8,264 nucleotides of DNA. Origin: JAGNNV01 sp031392925. Lineage in GTDB: Bacteria > Acidobacteriota > Vicinamibacteria > Fen-336 > JAGNNV01. The DNA lies in contig JANMVV010000122.1 in assembly GCA_031392925.1 (NCBI GenBank), positions 1 through 8,264 on the forward strand, in the 5' to 3' direction. The notes under the pieces are model-generated. The model was not told the origin of the DNA. It made no database searches and saw only the letters and a list, made by a program, of their open reading frames with translations. The translations under genes were made by a program, and so were the position numbers. Of the stretch, positions 7,818-8,264 are shown piece by piece (position 1 is the first letter of the stretch; each line of letters begins with the position of its first letter).

Positions 7818-7824
7818 CGAATGC

Positions 7825-7831
7825 CCTCCTC
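7825..7831 (-). promoter_or_regulatory. Strong Shine-Dalgarno for the hydrolase gene
   Basis: On the minus strand GAGGAGG ends seven bases before the ATG at 7817, a near-ideal match and spacing. It fixes the start of the hydrolase and contrasts with the weak or absent ribosome binding sites ahead of the kinase genes. Confidence 0.8.
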
Positions 7832-7833
7832 GG

Positions 7834-8264
7834 CTATCGAAAGACGATACAGACCGGCGTGCTGACCTTCACGACCTGCCCGGTGGCGCTGAGTGTTCCC
7901 TTTGCCTGATCGACCCGGAATTCGACGATCGAGTCGCTTCGCTGGTTGGCGGCGAACAAGCGCGTTCCCGTTGGAGTGAGGCCGATGAAGCGGGGGGTCG
8001 AGCCCTGCGTGGGCTCCCAGCCCACGGACGACAGCATGCCACTCGATTCGTCGATGCGGAAGACCGCGACGCTGTCGTGTCCCCGGTTCGACACGTAGAC
8101 GAACGGGGCCTGTGGCGACACGGCAATGGCGGCGCCAGTGTTGTCGCCGGTGAAGGTCGAGGGCAGCGATGGCACGATCTGAATGGCATCGAGCGCCCCG
8201 GTCGGACCGAACCGGTAGGCAGCGACCGTCGAGTCCAGTTCGTTCATGACCCAGGCGAACGGCA
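7834..8264 (-). CDS. Lactonase family protein (YbhE/Pgl-type seven-bladed beta-propeller), C-terminal part
   Basis: The last 143 or so codons of a gene that enters from the right edge. The frame stays open through 8264, and residues before the Met at 8247 (PFAWV) continue the family pattern, so that Met is internal. Recognisable family motifs are NELDSTVAAY, FVYVSNRGHDSVAVF, the segment TQGSTPRFIGLTPTG, LFAANQRSDSIVEF and the closing strand TPVCIVF. These match the C-terminal blades of the 6-phosphogluconolactonase/cycloisomerase-like lactonase family, which hydrolyses sugar lactones in characterised members; many members are of unknown substrate. The N-terminal half is not visible, so export and catalytic residues cannot be judged. 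It lies 16 bases upstream of the exported hydrolase, which suggests an operon. Confidence 0.93.
   Translation of the reverse strand, partial: PFAWVMNELDSTVAAYRFGPTGALDAIQIVPSLPSTFTGDNTGAAIAVSPQAPFVYVSNRGHDSVAVFRIDESSGMLSSVGWEPTQGSTPRFIGLTPTGTRLFAANQRSDSIVEFRVDQAKGTLSATGQVVKVSTPVCIVFR

Noticed and set aside
6894..7865. Plus-strand open frame of 323 codons opposite the hydrolase gene
   Set aside because: It is antisense to a well-supported gene with signal peptide and ribosome binding site. Its translation is rich in Arg/Ala/Gly/Val with no recognisable domain, as expected of a GC-rich shadow frame.
7834..8247. ATG at 8247 as the real start of a small 137-residue protein
   Set aside because: The frame continues upstream to the window edge, and the preceding residues fit the lactonase family strand before NELDSTV, so this Met is internal to a longer propeller.

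Overview
The window is GC-rich (about two-thirds G+C by eye), and every supported gene lies on the minus strand, so transcription runs from high to low coordinates. The most distinctive content is a tandem run of three related Ser/Thr kinases. The two that are complete carry a kinase domain, one membrane segment and a TolB/PD40-type beta-propeller in a single chain. That architecture is expanded in Acidobacteriota (Solibacter/Vicinamibacter-like soil bacteria), so I infer an acidobacterial chromosome or metagenomic contig. No mobile element, phage gene, tRNA, rRNA or CRISPR array is visible.

Layout in transcription order: (1) 8264-7834, the C-terminal end of a YbhE/Pgl-type lactonase beta-propeller, cut by the window edge. 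(2) 7817-6036, an exported protein of 593 residues resembling an (alpha/alpha)-barrel glycoside hydrolase, 16 bases after the lactonase stop and with a strong ribosome binding site. (3) A gap of 163 bases (6035-5873) with an AT-rich patch and no convincing promoter. (4) 5872-3143, a complete receptor-like kinase of 909 residues. (5) 3137-756, a second kinase-propeller protein whose kinase domain has lost about 90 residues in frame, including the HRD catalytic loop and DFG motif. (6) 750-1, the kinase domain of a third member, cut by the window edge, with all main catalytic motifs but an Ala in place of the conserved Thr of the activation segment.

The three kinases are separated by five bases at each junction if the preferred start of the second is right, so they are probably one translationally coupled operon made by gene duplication. 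The kinase domains stay very similar while the propellers of the two complete members have diverged, which suggests different sensed ligands or partners on a shared signalling output. The lactonase and hydrolase form a separate sugar-processing pair. The most noteworthy observation is the middle kinase: an otherwise full-length, open frame with the catalytic core cleanly excised, lying between two catalytically equipped paralogues. It could be a non-catalytic pseudokinase partner or receptor working with its neighbours.
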